Origin: Mesorhizobium sp. B2-4-3
Lineage (GTDB): Bacteria; Pseudomonadota; Alphaproteobacteria; Rhizobiales; Rhizobiaceae
DNA: 64,000 bases
Direction: 5' to 3'
Assembly: GCF_006442815.1 (NCBI RefSeq)
Contig: NZ_VFVL01000003.1
Span: 175,001 to 239,000 of the forward strand
Part shown: positions 38,090 through 46,142 of the stretch, in pieces
Layout of the letters: every line of letters starts with the position of its first letter
Position numbering within the stretch: position 1 is the stretch's first letter
Translations under genes and position numbers: made by a program
The notes under the pieces: generated by a model
What the model saw: only the letters and a program-made list of their open reading frames with translations
Databases searched by the model: none
What the model was told of the DNA's origin: nothing

Positions 38090-39369
38090 TGGCCGCCGTC
38101 CCGTTGCTCGAGGAGACCAGTGGCGGCACCGCCGGCGCCATGGTCTCCAACCTTGCCGGCCTGGCGCGCGAGGTCGACCCCGCCCATATCGAGCTCTTCG
38201 CCAGCAACAGGCCGGAACGCAAGCTCGCCATCTATCCGGCCTCGGCCGGCTTCGACCTTGTCGAGGAGCTCGACTATCTCAGCGCCCGCACGATCGAGCC
38301 GAACGTCTTCTTCAACCCGCGCTTCCTGGCGCCGGCGATGCCCCGGCTGGAAGACCGCGAGGTGCGGCTTGCCGTCATCCGCGACGGCGACGAATACCGC
38401 AACCGGTTGCGGCTTCTGGCGCCGTTCTCGGTCGAGCGGCCGGCGATCCCACTCGGCGTCCCGGTGATGCGCACATGGTCGAGCCCGTTCGGCCCGCTCG
38501 GCACGCCGCTGGTCGACCGCGACGATCCGGTCGGCGTCATCGAGGATTTCTTCTCGATGCTGTCGCGGCCGCATCTCAAGCTGCCCAAGGTCTTCGTGCT
38601 GCCCGACATCAAGCTCGACGGTCCGGTGGCGAGCCTCATGACCTCCTTTGCCGACAGCCGCGGCCTGACCATGGTGACCACCGGCAAGGTCGAGCGTCCG
38701 GTGCTTGAAAGCGATGCCGACGGCGAGGACTACCTCAAGGCCTCGCTGCGCCCGCATCACTATCGCGAATTCCGCCGCCTGAAGCGGCGTCTCGCCGACC
38801 TCGGCAAGCTCGAGCACACCGTGGCGCGCGGGCCCGACGAGATCCGCCACGCCATCGAAAGCTTCCTGACGCTGGAAGCGGCCGGCTGGAAAGGCCGCGA
38901 GCGCACCGCGATGGCGATCGACCGCTACCGCGCCGCCTTCGCCCGCGAAGCCGTGCACAGGCTGGCCGAGCAGGACATGTGCCGCATCCATCTTTTGACG
39001 CTCGACGGCCGCACCGTCGCCTGCCTGGTCGTCTTCGTCGAGGCCGGCGTCGCCTACACCTGGAAGACGGCCTATGACGAGGCGCTTTCCGCCTATTCGC
39101 CGGGCACGCTGCTGATGATCGAGGTGACCAAGCAGCATCTCGACGATCCCAACATCGTCATGACCGATTCCTGCGCGGTTCCGGACCATCCGGTGATGAG
39201 CCGCCTGTGGAGCGAGCGCAAGCCGATGGGCACGCTGGTGGTCGGGCTGACGCCGGACGCCGACCGGCTGGCACGTCAGGCGGCCTCGCAACTGCATCTC
39301 TACCGTGAGACGCGCAACATGGCGCGCATCCTGCGCAACCGCATGCGGAGCCTCTTGAAAAGGCGCTAG
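38089..39369 (+). CDS. GNAT/BioF2-like (Acetyltransf_6) N-acetyltransferase
   Basis: A 426-residue protein with a C-terminal CelD/BcsL-type acetyltransferase domain at about 210-370 (HYREFRRLKRRLADLG, AIESFLTLEAAGWKGRERTAM, VACLVVFVEAGVAYTWKTAYDEALSAYSPG). Relatives act in cellulose or exopolysaccharide production. Start 38089 overlaps the flippase stop. The N-terminal 190 residues look like a second, diverged acyltransferase half. Acylation of the flipped glycan or lipid is a reasonable inference. Confidence 0.85.
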   Translation: MAAVPLLEETSGGTAGAMVSNLAGLAREVDPAHIELFASNRPERKLAIYPASAGFDLVEELDYLSARTIEPNVFFNPRFLAPAMPRLEDREVRLAVIRDGDEYRNRLRLLAPFSVERPAIPLGVPVMRTWSSPFGPLGTPLVDRDDPVGVIEDFFSMLSRPHLKLPKVFVLPDIKLDGPVASLMTSFADSRGLTMVTTGKVERPVLESDADGEDYLKASLRPHHYREFRRLKRRLADLGKLEHTVARGPDEIRHAIESFLTLEAAGWKGRERTAMAIDRYRAAFAREAVHRLAEQDMCRIHLLTLDGRTVACLVVFVEAGVAYTWKTAYDEALSAYSPGTLLMIEVTKQHLDDPNIVMTDSCAVPDHPVMSRLWSERKPMGTLVVGLTPDADRLARQAASQLHLYRETRNMARILRNRMRSLLKRR

Positions 39370-39390
39370 ATCAACGGCAGGACACAAGCT

Positions 39391-40614
39391 ATGGGTCCGG
39401 GCGGCGAATTTCGAGCCGGCCTTCACGAAACCATCCAGATGATCAGAAGTCTTTTGCGTCACACCAGTTTCCGTGCGGCCTTGCTGCTGATCGCGCTCTC
39501 GTCCGTCCAAGCCTGGCCCGCCCGGGCCCGGGCCGATACGTGCCCGGAGGATTGCAGCGATCCGCCACCCGCCCCCGTCAACATCTACAGCCAGACCGCG
39601 GCCGGTCATCTGAGCCCCGCCACCGCCGGCGCGCTGCCGCGCGTCTATGTGCCGAACCGCTCCTCCAACAGCGTCTCGGTGATCGACACCGTCACCTTGA
39701 AGGAGGTCGGCCGGTTCCCGGTCGGCAGCAAGCCGCAGCACGTCGTGCCGTCCTGGGATTTGAAGACGCTGTGGGTCGCCAACAACGGCACCGGCAAAAA
39801 CGGCAGCCTGACGCCGATCGACCCTATGACGGCCAAGCCCGGCCAGCAGATTCCGGTCGACGACCCCTACAATCTGTATTTCATGCCGGACGGCAGCGCG
39901 GCAATTGTCGTCGACGAGGCGATGAAGCAGCTCGATTTCCGCGACCCGCACACCATGGCGTTGAAATCGAGCCTGCCGACGCCGACTTGCCCGGGTATCA
40001 ACCATGCCGATTTTGCGGTCGACGGCTCCTATGCGATCTTCACTTGCGAATACGGCGATGGCGGCCTGGCCAAGATCGACCTGAAGAACCAGAAGGTGCT
40101 CGGCCACCTCGACCTCTCCAGGATGGGCATGCCGCAGGACATCCGCCTGTCGCCCGACGGCAAGGTCTTCTACGTCGCCGACATGATGAATGACGGCGTG
40201 TTCCTGATCGACGGCGACTGCTTCAAGGAGATCGGCTTCATCCCTACCGGCATCGGCACGCATGGCTTCGTCGTCAGCCGCGACGGCAAGCGCCTCTATG
40301 TCTCGAACCGCGGCTCGCACAAGATGGAGCAGGGCAAGGCCAGGGGTCCGGGCAGCGTGACGGTGATCGACTTCGCCACCCGCGCCGTGGTGGCCCAATG
40401 GCCCATCCCCGGCGGCGGCAGCCCCGACATGGGCAATGTCAGCGCCGACGGCAGGCAGCTCTGGCTCTCCGGCCGCTTCGACAGCGAGGTCTACATGATC
40501 GACACCACCAGCGGTGCCGTGACAAAAATCCGCGTCGGCGCCGAGCCGCATGGCCTCACCGTGTGGCCGCAGCCGGGGCGCTACTCGCAGGGGCACACGG
40601 GGAATATGCGTTAG
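39391..40614 (+). CDS. Exported YncE-like beta-propeller protein
   Basis: A 407-residue protein with a signal segment (LLRHTSFRAALLLIALSSVQAWPARARA) and six to seven propeller blades of the YVTN/YncE type (RVYVPNRSSNSVSVIDTVTLKEVGRFPVG, RLYVSNRGSHK, PGSVTVIDFATRAVVAQWPIPGGG). An N-terminal CPEDC pair could form a disulfide. YncE-like proteins bind DNA or other ligands in the periplasm; here the role is unknown. Start ATG 39391 has CAGGACACAAGCT upstream. It follows the acetyltransferase gene by 21 nt and may belong to that operon. Confidence 0.85.
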   Translation: MGPGGEFRAGLHETIQMIRSLLRHTSFRAALLLIALSSVQAWPARARADTCPEDCSDPPPAPVNIYSQTAAGHLSPATAGALPRVYVPNRSSNSVSVIDTVTLKEVGRFPVGSKPQHVVPSWDLKTLWVANNGTGKNGSLTPIDPMTAKPGQQIPVDDPYNLYFMPDGSAAIVVDEAMKQLDFRDPHTMALKSSLPTPTCPGINHADFAVDGSYAIFTCEYGDGGLAKIDLKNQKVLGHLDLSRMGMPQDIRLSPDGKVFYVADMMNDGVFLIDGDCFKEIGFIPTGIGTHGFVVSRDGKRLYVSNRGSHKMEQGKARGPGSVTVIDFATRAVVAQWPIPGGGSPDMGNVSADGRQLWLSGRFDSEVYMIDTTSGAVTKIRVGAEPHGLTVWPQPGRYSQGHTGNMR

Positions 40615-40629
40615 GGCGTTCGGACGGTT

Positions 40630-40706
40630 TGCCACCCGAAGCTCGTGGGGGCAACGGCCTGCCATCCGAAGCTCGTGAAGGATGGCCTGCCACCCGAAGC
40701 TCGCAG
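40630..40706. repeat. Three tandem copies of an 18-base unit next to tRNA-Leu
   Basis: TGCCACCCGAAGCTCGTG (40630), TGCCATCCGAAGCTCGTG (40660) and TGCCACCCGAAGCTCGCA (40689), at 29-30 base intervals, directly before the 3' end of the tRNA gene. Possibly a remnant of duplicated tRNA-flanking sequence. Confidence 0.75.
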
Positions 40707-40715
40707 AGCGAAGGG

Positions 40716-40800
40716 TGGTGCCCCTAGCCGGGATCGAACCAGCACTCCTTGCGGAACTCGATTTTGAGTCGAGCGCGTCTACCAATTCCGCCATAGGGGC
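40716..40800 (-). tRNA. tRNA-Leu (anticodon CAA)
   Basis: Minus-strand cloverleaf: acceptor GCCCCTA pairs with TAGGGGC, and the CCA end is encoded (40716-40718). The anticodon arm is CTCGA-CTCAAAA-TCGAG, giving CAA; the TTCGATCCC T-loop is present; a variable arm of class II size fits leucine. It reads UUG codons. Confidence 0.96.
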
Positions 40801-41075
40801 TCAGGCCGGGCGGCCTGGATGGGCGCGGACTATACGGGCGGATGGGTGTTCGTCAACTGGCCTGTTGCGGATTTGCCCGCGCGACCTGTGGCATTGCCCA
40901 TCCTTCGGCCGCGTGGCGAAGCAGACATTGTGCGACGCGGAAAATCTTTCTAGACAGACGACGAGTCGGGCGCCTCGCATACGGAAGCTGGATGCGGCGC
41001 TTTGGGTCCTTGTCTTCCTGCCTGTCGTTGCCCAAAACCGCCAAGCGCCCCGGGCGCCATAGATTAGGAGAGCCG

Positions 41076-41666
41076 ATGCTTCGCGGACTTTACGACTGGA
41101 CCCTGTCGCTGGCAGCGCGGAAATCGGCCGAATGGTGGCTGGCCTTCATCGCCTTCGTCGAAAGCTCGGTCTTCCTGGTGCCGGCCGACGTGCTCTTCCT
41201 ACCTATGGCGCTGTCGAAACCCGAACGCGCCTATCGCTACGCGCTGATCGCCACGGTCGCCTCCGTGCTGGGCGGCGTCGCCGGCTGGTTCATTGGCCAC
41301 TATGCCTATGAGGCGGTCGCCAAGCCGGTGCTCGAATTCTACGGCAAATATGACGAGTTCGAGCAGTTGCGCACCTCCTCCGGCGTCGGCTTCATCATCC
41401 TGATGCTGGTCACCTCGGGCGCGGCCCATCTGCCGCCGATCAAGGTGGTGACGATCCTGTCCGGCGTCATCGGTGTCAATCTCCTGCTCTTCATCGGGCT
41501 GGCGATCGTGGCGCGCGGAGCCCGTTTCCTGCTGCTTGCCTGGCTGCTGCGCCGCTATGGCGAGGAGATCAAGGAGTTCATCGAAAAGCGCTTGGGATTG
41601 ATTGTCGGCGCCGGCGCCGCCGCCCTGATTTTGCTCTATATCCTCGTCAGATACGCCCACGGATAG
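41076..41666 (+). CDS. YqaA-like DedA/SNARE-associated (VTT) membrane protein
   Basis: A 196-residue inner-membrane protein of the DedA/VTT superfamily, YqaA-type: FIAFVESSVFLVPADVLFLPMALSKPERAYRYALIATVASVLGGVAGWFIGHYAY, with a re-entrant-like loop and four to five helices. DedA relatives flip polyprenyl phosphates or phospholipids or affect envelope physiology; this member is uncharacterised. AGGAGAGCCG precedes the start at 41076. It is 23 nt upstream of dsbB, likely the same operon. Confidence 0.85.
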   Translation: MLRGLYDWTLSLAARKSAEWWLAFIAFVESSVFLVPADVLFLPMALSKPERAYRYALIATVASVLGGVAGWFIGHYAYEAVAKPVLEFYGKYDEFEQLRTSSGVGFIILMLVTSGAAHLPPIKVVTILSGVIGVNLLLFIGLAIVARGARFLLLAWLLRRYGEEIKEFIEKRLGLIVGAGAAALILLYILVRYAHG

Positions 41667-41689
41667 CGACGCAGCAACGGATCCAATCG

Positions 41690-42208
41690 ATGACCGCGAC
41701 CATGAATGCCGACACCGGACGCCAGCGCACGCGCGCGGCGCTGTTTCTCGCCGTCGCCATGGCCGCGACGGTCGGCTCGGCGCTGGCCTTCCAATATATC
41801 GGCGGCTACATCCCCTGCCATCTCTGCCTGGAGCAGCGTACGCCCTACTATATCGGCGTGCCGCTGATGGTGCTGGCGGCGATCACCTCAATGCTGCGCG
41901 CGCCCGCCTGGGCGACGCGCGGGCTGCTGGCGATCGGCGGTCTGCTGATGCTCTACGGCCTCTATCTCGGCGTCTACCATTCGGGCGTCGAATGGGCATG
42001 GTGGCAAGGTCCGGCCGACTGCACCGCCGGCGCCGGCCCGGTCGACACCGGCGGCAAGGGCGTGCTCGACGCGCTCGACAAATTCGTGCCGCCCTCCTGC
42101 GACAAGGCGGCGCTGCGCATCCTCGGCCTGTCGCTCGCCGGCTGGAACGCCATCGCCAGCCTCGTCCTCGCGGCCGTCGCCTTCCGCAGCGCGCTGTCGC
42201 GGGATTGA
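41690..42208 (+). CDS. dsbB: Disulfide bond formation protein B
   Basis: A 172-residue four-helix quinone reductase that reoxidises periplasmic DsbA. The first redox pair is CHLC in GGYIPCHLCLEQRTPYY, and the second pair is the Cys in ADCTAG and in PPSCDK. Arg after the first pair (EQR) is the quinone-proximal residue. It is followed 27 nt later by a palindromic repeat. Confidence 0.92.
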   Translation: MTATMNADTGRQRTRAALFLAVAMAATVGSALAFQYIGGYIPCHLCLEQRTPYYIGVPLMVLAAITSMLRAPAWATRGLLAIGGLLMLYGLYLGVYHSGVEWAWWQGPADCTAGAGPVDTGGKGVLDALDKFVPPSCDKAALRILGLSLAGWNAIASLVLAAVAFRSALSRD

Positions 42209-42234
42209 GCAAGATTGATTGAGTGGCACGCCGC

Positions 42235-42376
42235 AGAGTTCGTCCAGAAATTCGCCAGCCCGGATTGGCTGGCGCGGCTTTCGAGAACCGGAGCGGAGCG
42301 TACTGGAGTACGTGAGCACCGGAAGCGCAGAAAGCTGCGGCAGACGGCCGGGCTCGCGGATTTCTGCCGAACTCTA
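42235..42376. repeat. RIME-like palindromic element, copy 1
   Basis: AGAGTTCGTCCAGAAATTCG at the left mirrors CGCGGATTTCTGCCGAACTCT at the right. The core GAGAACCGGAGCGGAGCGTACT...GAGTACGTGAGCACCGGAAGCGCAG is shared with copies at 45995, 50532 (inverted) and 60302. The right arm runs into the stop codon (TAG, 42374-42376) of the HNH gene. Confidence 0.85.
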
Positions 42377-42931
42377 AGGCTCCAGTTCGACATCCCAGTA
42401 GAGATAATCCATCCAGCTTTCATGCAGATGGTTGGGCGGGAACAGGCGGCCGTTGTTGTGCAGGTCGTGCACCGTCGGCTGATAGGGTTTTTGCAGCGGC
42501 CACATCTTGGCCTGGGCCGGCATCATGCCGCCCTTGCGAAGGTTGCAGGGCGAGCAGGCGGCGACGACATTCTCCCAGGTCGTCGCCCCGCCGCGATGGC
42601 GCGGGATGACATGGTCGAACGTCAGATCCTCCGGCGTGCCGCAATACTGGCACTGGAAACGGTCGCGCAGGAACACGTTGAAGCGCGTGAAGGCGGGATG
42701 CCTGGACGGCTTCACATAGGCTTTCAGGCTGACCACGCTCGGTAGCTTCATCGAGAAGGTCGGCGAAGAGACGGCGTGCTCGTATTCGGCGACGATGTTG
42801 ACCCGGTCGAGGAAGACGGCCTTGATGGCATCCTGCCACGACCAGAGCGACAGGGGGTAATAGCTGAGCGGACGGTAGTCCGCGTTCAGCACCAGCGCGG
42901 GAAGCCCATCCGGAGATACGGCAACCGTCAC
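42374..42931 (-). CDS. HNH endonuclease family protein
   Basis: A 185-residue protein widely kept in alphaproteobacteria. The zinc knuckles CQYC and CSPCN frame the HNH core DHVIPRHRGGATTWENVVAAC, with the catalytic His of the DH pair present. The N-terminal part LVLNADYRPLSYYPLSLWSWQDAI is typical of this chromosomal HNH family, whose role is undefined. The start follows GAGGCGAAGGACGTGACG. Its stop abuts a RIME-like repeat. Confidence 0.88.
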   Translation of the reverse strand: MTVAVSPDGLPALVLNADYRPLSYYPLSLWSWQDAIKAVFLDRVNIVAEYEHAVSSPTFSMKLPSVVSLKAYVKPSRHPAFTRFNVFLRDRFQCQYCGTPEDLTFDHVIPRHRGGATTWENVVAACSPCNLRKGGMMPAQAKMWPLQKPYQPTVHDLHNNGRLFPPNHLHESWMDYLYWDVELEP

Positions 42932-43042
42932 GTCCTTCGCCTCCTTGCTTCTAGAACCGAACGGCGCGGATACTGTAAGCCCGACATGACAGGGATGTGA
43001 AGCGGATTGTCGTGCGTCGAAATCGCCAAAACCGCATGATTT

Positions 43043-43726
43043 TCAGGCTTTTTTTGCCATTTCGACAGTCGGCGCCGCATCCCTGCCCTTCAATTCCCGG
43101 TAATAGGCCCAAAAAAGCCGCGACGCGACACCCCGCCACGGGCTCCATGATTCGGCCAGCCGGATAAGCATTTTCTCCGGCGGGCGCGGGTCGATGCCGA
43201 GCGCATGGCCGACCGCCGTCTGCAAAGCGACGTCGCGCGCGGGAAACACATCCGGGTGGCCGGCGGCAAACAAAAGGTAGCATTCCGCCGTCCATGGGCC
43301 GATGCCGGGCACGGCCGTCATCGCCGCGATCGCCTCGCCGGCGTCCAGCGTGCACAGATGATCGAGATCGAGCCCGCCGGCCACGGCTTGCGCGACGGCG
43401 AGCAGCCCGCGCTGCTTCGGCCGCGACAGCCCGGCTTCGCGAAACACGGCCTCGCCGGCGGCAAGGATTGCTTGCGGCGTCAACGGGTCGACGAGTTTCG
43501 CCAGCCGCCCGAAGATGGCGTCGGCGCTCGCGCGGGAAACTTGCTGTGAAACGATAATGGAAGCGAGGCTCCTGAACCCTGGTTCCGACAGCCGCAGCGG
43601 CACTTCGCCTGCCCGGCCGCGCACGGTCGCCAGCCGCGGATCGATCCGGCAGAGCGCGTCGAGCCCTGTCGCAATGTCGTCGAGCGAGGCGATGCGTTGC
43701 ACGTTGCTTGTTCCCAGGGCGCCCAT
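43043..43726 (-). CDS. DNA-3-methyladenine glycosylase II (AlkA-like, HhH-GPD)
   Basis: A 227-residue base-excision enzyme for alkylated bases. It has the HhH-GPD hairpin MTAVPGIGPWTAECYLLFAAGHPDVFPARDVALQ, with the catalytic Asp in PARDVAL. It lacks the N-terminal domain of E. coli AlkA, as do most rhizobial versions. It is divergent from gluQRS, 67 nt apart. Confidence 0.92.
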   Translation of the reverse strand: MGALGTSNVQRIASLDDIATGLDALCRIDPRLATVRGRAGEVPLRLSEPGFRSLASIIVSQQVSRASADAIFGRLAKLVDPLTPQAILAAGEAVFREAGLSRPKQRGLLAVAQAVAGGLDLDHLCTLDAGEAIAAMTAVPGIGPWTAECYLLFAAGHPDVFPARDVALQTAVGHALGIDPRPPEKMLIRLAESWSPWRGVASRLFWAYYRELKGRDAAPTVEMAKKA

Positions 43727-43793
43727 GAAATGGCAATTGATGGCTAACTAGCAACCGGCGGAAGCGCCTTTCAACCCGAATGTCGCCCAAGAT

Positions 43794-44666
43794 ATGACAC
43801 TCCTGACATTCCGTTTTGCGCCGAGCCCCAATGGCGAACTGCATCTCGGCCATGCCTACTCGGCTCTGCTCAACCAGCGCATGGCGGCGCAGGCCGGCGG
43901 GCGCCTGCTGCTGCGCATCGAGGATATCGATGTCCTGCGCTGCACGCCCGAATTCGAGGCCGGCATTTTCCGCGATCTCGAATGGCTGGGGTTGAACTGG
44001 GAGCAGCCGGTGCGCCGCCAGTCCGAGCATTTCGCCGAATACCGGGCGGTGCTCGACCGTTTGATCGCCGAGGAACTCGTCTATCCCGCCTTCATGAGCC
44101 GCGGCGAGATCCGCGCCTTCATCGCCGAGACCGGCGGCCGCGACTGGCCTCGCGATCCCGATGGCGTGCCGCTCTATCCGCCGCTCGACAAGCACTTGCC
44201 GGCCAGGGAGCGCAAGCGGCGGATCGCGGACAACATGCCTTTCGCCTGGCGGCTCGACGTCGAAGCGGCGATGGCGCGCTTCGCGGCCGGCCTGTCATGG
44301 GCGGAGTTCATCGATGAGACGATGTCGGCGACGCGAACCGTCGCAGCGCGACCACAGGATTGGGGCGACGTCATCGTCGCCCGCCGCGACATCCCGACCA
44401 GCTACCATCTCGCCGTGGTCGTCGACGACGCGCTGCAGGACATCAGCCACGTCGTGCGCGGCCTGGATCTTTATTCGGCGACCGGGGTGCAGCGCCTGCT
44501 GCAGCAACTGCTCGGCCTCTCGCCTCCACGCTATTTCCATCACCGCCTGATCCTTGGCCCGGACGGGCGCAAACTGTCCAAGAGCTTCAAGGACACCGGT
44601 CTTGCCGCGCTTCGAGACGCGGGCGTGCCGGCACGGGACGTCAGGCATCTTCTCGAACTTGATTAG
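43794..44666 (+). CDS. gluQ: Glutamyl-Q tRNA(Asp) synthetase
   Basis: A 290-residue truncated GluRS paralogue that attaches glutamate to queuosine-34 of tRNA(Asp). The class I signatures are GELHLGHAYSAL (HIGH) and GRKLSKS (KMSKS). The C-terminal anticodon-binding domain of GluRS is absent, as expected. The Cys-rich zinc insert found in E. coli GluQ-RS is missing (FMSRGEIRAFIAET stands there). Its 3' end overlaps the convergent small gene by 4 nt. Confidence 0.93.
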   Translation: MTLLTFRFAPSPNGELHLGHAYSALLNQRMAAQAGGRLLLRIEDIDVLRCTPEFEAGIFRDLEWLGLNWEQPVRRQSEHFAEYRAVLDRLIAEELVYPAFMSRGEIRAFIAETGGRDWPRDPDGVPLYPPLDKHLPARERKRRIADNMPFAWRLDVEAAMARFAAGLSWAEFIDETMSATRTVAARPQDWGDVIVARRDIPTSYHLAVVVDDALQDISHVVRGLDLYSATGVQRLLQQLLGLSPPRYFHHRLILGPDGRKLSKSFKDTGLAALRDAGVPARDVRHLLELD

Positions 44667-44950
44667 AGTCGGGCCATCCCGGCCTTGATCAGCGCCAGCA
44701 CGCTGATGAAGACAAAGGCGCCGCCCAGCCCGCAGGCGACCGCCAGCTTGAGATCGCTTAGGCTGATGCCATGCTTGTTGGCGACCGCCACGGCGACGAA
44801 AAAGCCGAAGATGAACAGCAGCGTGTTGCCGGTCGGGCCGAAGCCGCTCTCCTTCATGATCGCGTCGAGCGCCATGCCGAAGAAGAAGCCGAAGGCGGCG
44901 ATGATCGCGAAGGCGAACAGAAGCCAGGTCGTGTCGAGATGCAAAAACAT
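44663..44950 (-). CDS. Conserved hypothetical membrane protein
   Basis: A 95-residue protein with three predicted membrane spans (about 9-27, 43-60 and 68-90). It is tightly convergent with gluQRS. I do not recognise a named family. A perfect 9-bp inverted repeat (CATGGCGCG/CGCGCCATG, 44958-44979) lies just upstream of the ribosome-binding region GGTGAGGC and could affect translation. Confidence 0.65.
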   Translation of the reverse strand: MFLHLDTTWLLFAFAIIAAFGFFFGMALDAIMKESGFGPTGNTLLFIFGFFVAVAVANKHGISLSDLKLAVACGLGGAFVFISVLALIKAGMARL

Positions 44951-44957
44951 GCCTCAC

Positions 44958-44979
44958 CATGGCGCGGCGACGCGCCATG
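44958..44979 (-). promoter_or_regulatory. Hairpin in the 5' leader of the small membrane protein gene
   Basis: A perfect 9-bp stem CATGGCGCG/CGCGCCATG with loop GCGA, ending 8 nt before the start at 44950 and directly adjoining the GTGAGG Shine-Dalgarno. It may influence ribosome access; no evidence beyond the structure. Confidence 0.35.
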
Positions 44980-45104
44980 CCCCTCTTGGCACGGATCTGT
45001 TGAATTCAATTTAGCTTATGGATCAACCGTTTCGTTTTGCTTGCGGGATTGAACGGCTTTAGAGCAATTGCCGTCATCAACCGTTCATCCTGGCAGCCTC
45101 CCCC

Positions 45105-45998
45105 ATGCAGAGCATCAAGCGGTTCATCCCCGCCTCCTTCGTCGTCCTGTGGGCGACCGGCTTCATCGGCGCGCGCTATGCCATGCCCTGGGCGGAACCC
45201 TTTACCTTCCTTGCCATCCGCTTCGTGATAGCGGCGATCCTGTTTGCCGGGCTGACCGTGCTGCTCGGCTCGCGCAAGGCGACGCGCGAGGAGGCGCTGC
45301 ACGCAACGGTGGCCGGCGTCCTCATGCATGGCGTTTATCTCGGCGCCGTCTTCTGGGCGATCCACAGGGGCATGCCGGCGGGTCTGTCGGCGCTGATCGT
45401 CGGCCTGCAGCCGCTGATCACCGCCGTGCTCGCCGGAAAATTCCTTGGCGAGGCGATCCTGCCGCGCCATTGGGCCGGCCTTGCGGTCGGGCTGCTCGGC
45501 GTCGTCATCGTGCTCTGGCCAAAGCTCGGCGCGCTGGGCGGCGGCGTCACGCCGGCGACGCTGACGGCCTCGCTCGTCTCCGTGCTCGGCATGAGCGCCG
45601 GCACCATCTGGCAGAAGCGCTATGCGTCCGGCGGCGATCTGGTGTCGGCGACGATGTGGCAGTATGTCGGCGGCTCCGCCGTGATGATCCTGGGCTCGCT
45701 CGCCCTCGAGACGCGCGCAGTCACCGTCAATGGCGAGCTGATCTTCGCCATGGCCTGGCTGGTCCTGGTGCTGTCGATCGGCGCCATATTCCTGTTGATG
45801 GTGATGATCAGGGACGGCGAGATGTCGAAGGTCGCCTCGCTGTTCTACCTCGTGCCGGCCGTAACCGCGGTCATCGCCTGGATGCTTTTCAACGAGCGGC
45901 TCAACCTGCTGCAGATCGCCGGCATGGCGATCGCCACGCTCGGCGTCGCCCTGGCCACCGCCAGATCCAACGGCGTGGCCAAAAGGATCGTCACCTGA
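45105..45998 (+). CDS. EamA/DMT family transporter
   Basis: A 297-residue ten-span membrane protein with two EamA repeats (FVVLWATGFIGARYAMPWAEPFTFLAIRF in the first; MSAGTIWQKRYA...LVSATMWQYVGGS in the second). The substrate is unknown. The start ATG 45105 has no good ribosome-binding site visible. Its stop codon TGA forms the left arm of a RIME-like palindrome that also supplies the stop of the convergent BrkB gene. Confidence 0.88.
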   Translation: MQSIKRFIPASFVVLWATGFIGARYAMPWAEPFTFLAIRFVIAAILFAGLTVLLGSRKATREEALHATVAGVLMHGVYLGAVFWAIHRGMPAGLSALIVGLQPLITAVLAGKFLGEAILPRHWAGLAVGLLGVVIVLWPKLGALGGGVTPATLTASLVSVLGMSAGTIWQKRYASGGDLVSATMWQYVGGSAVMILGSLALETRAVTVNGELIFAMAWLVLVLSIGAIFLLMVMIRDGEMSKVASLFYLVPAVTAVIAWMLFNERLNLLQIAGMAIATLGVALATARSNGVAKRIVT

Positions 45999-46142
45999 GA
46001 TGTGCCGAGATTCAGGTCAGGCCGAGTCGAAAACGGTGGCTTCCGAGAACCGGAGCGGAGCGTACTTTTCGTACGTGAGCACCGGAAGCGCAGGAAACCG
46101 CCGTTTGCAGGCCGGCCTCACCTGAATATCGGCACATCTCAG
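45995..46142. repeat. RIME-like palindromic element, copy 2, spanning two convergent stop codons
   Basis: Perfect 12-bp outer arms CTGAGATGTGCC (45995-46006) and GGCACATCTCAG (46131-46142). Inside, the GAGAACCGGAGCGGAGCGTAC/GTACGTGAGCACCGGAAGCGCAG core and GGTCAGGCCGA/GCCGGCCTCACC arms. TGA of the EamA gene is at 45996-45998 and TGA of the BrkB gene is at 46139-46141, one in each arm. Confidence 0.9.

Noticed and set aside
37900..40794. Very long minus-strand open frame (964 codons) opposite the flippase, acetyltransferase and propeller genes
   Set aside because: Its first residues are simply a translation of the tRNA-Leu gene (MAELVDALDSKSSSARSAG), a known artefact. The rest is antisense to well-supported genes in GC-rich DNA.
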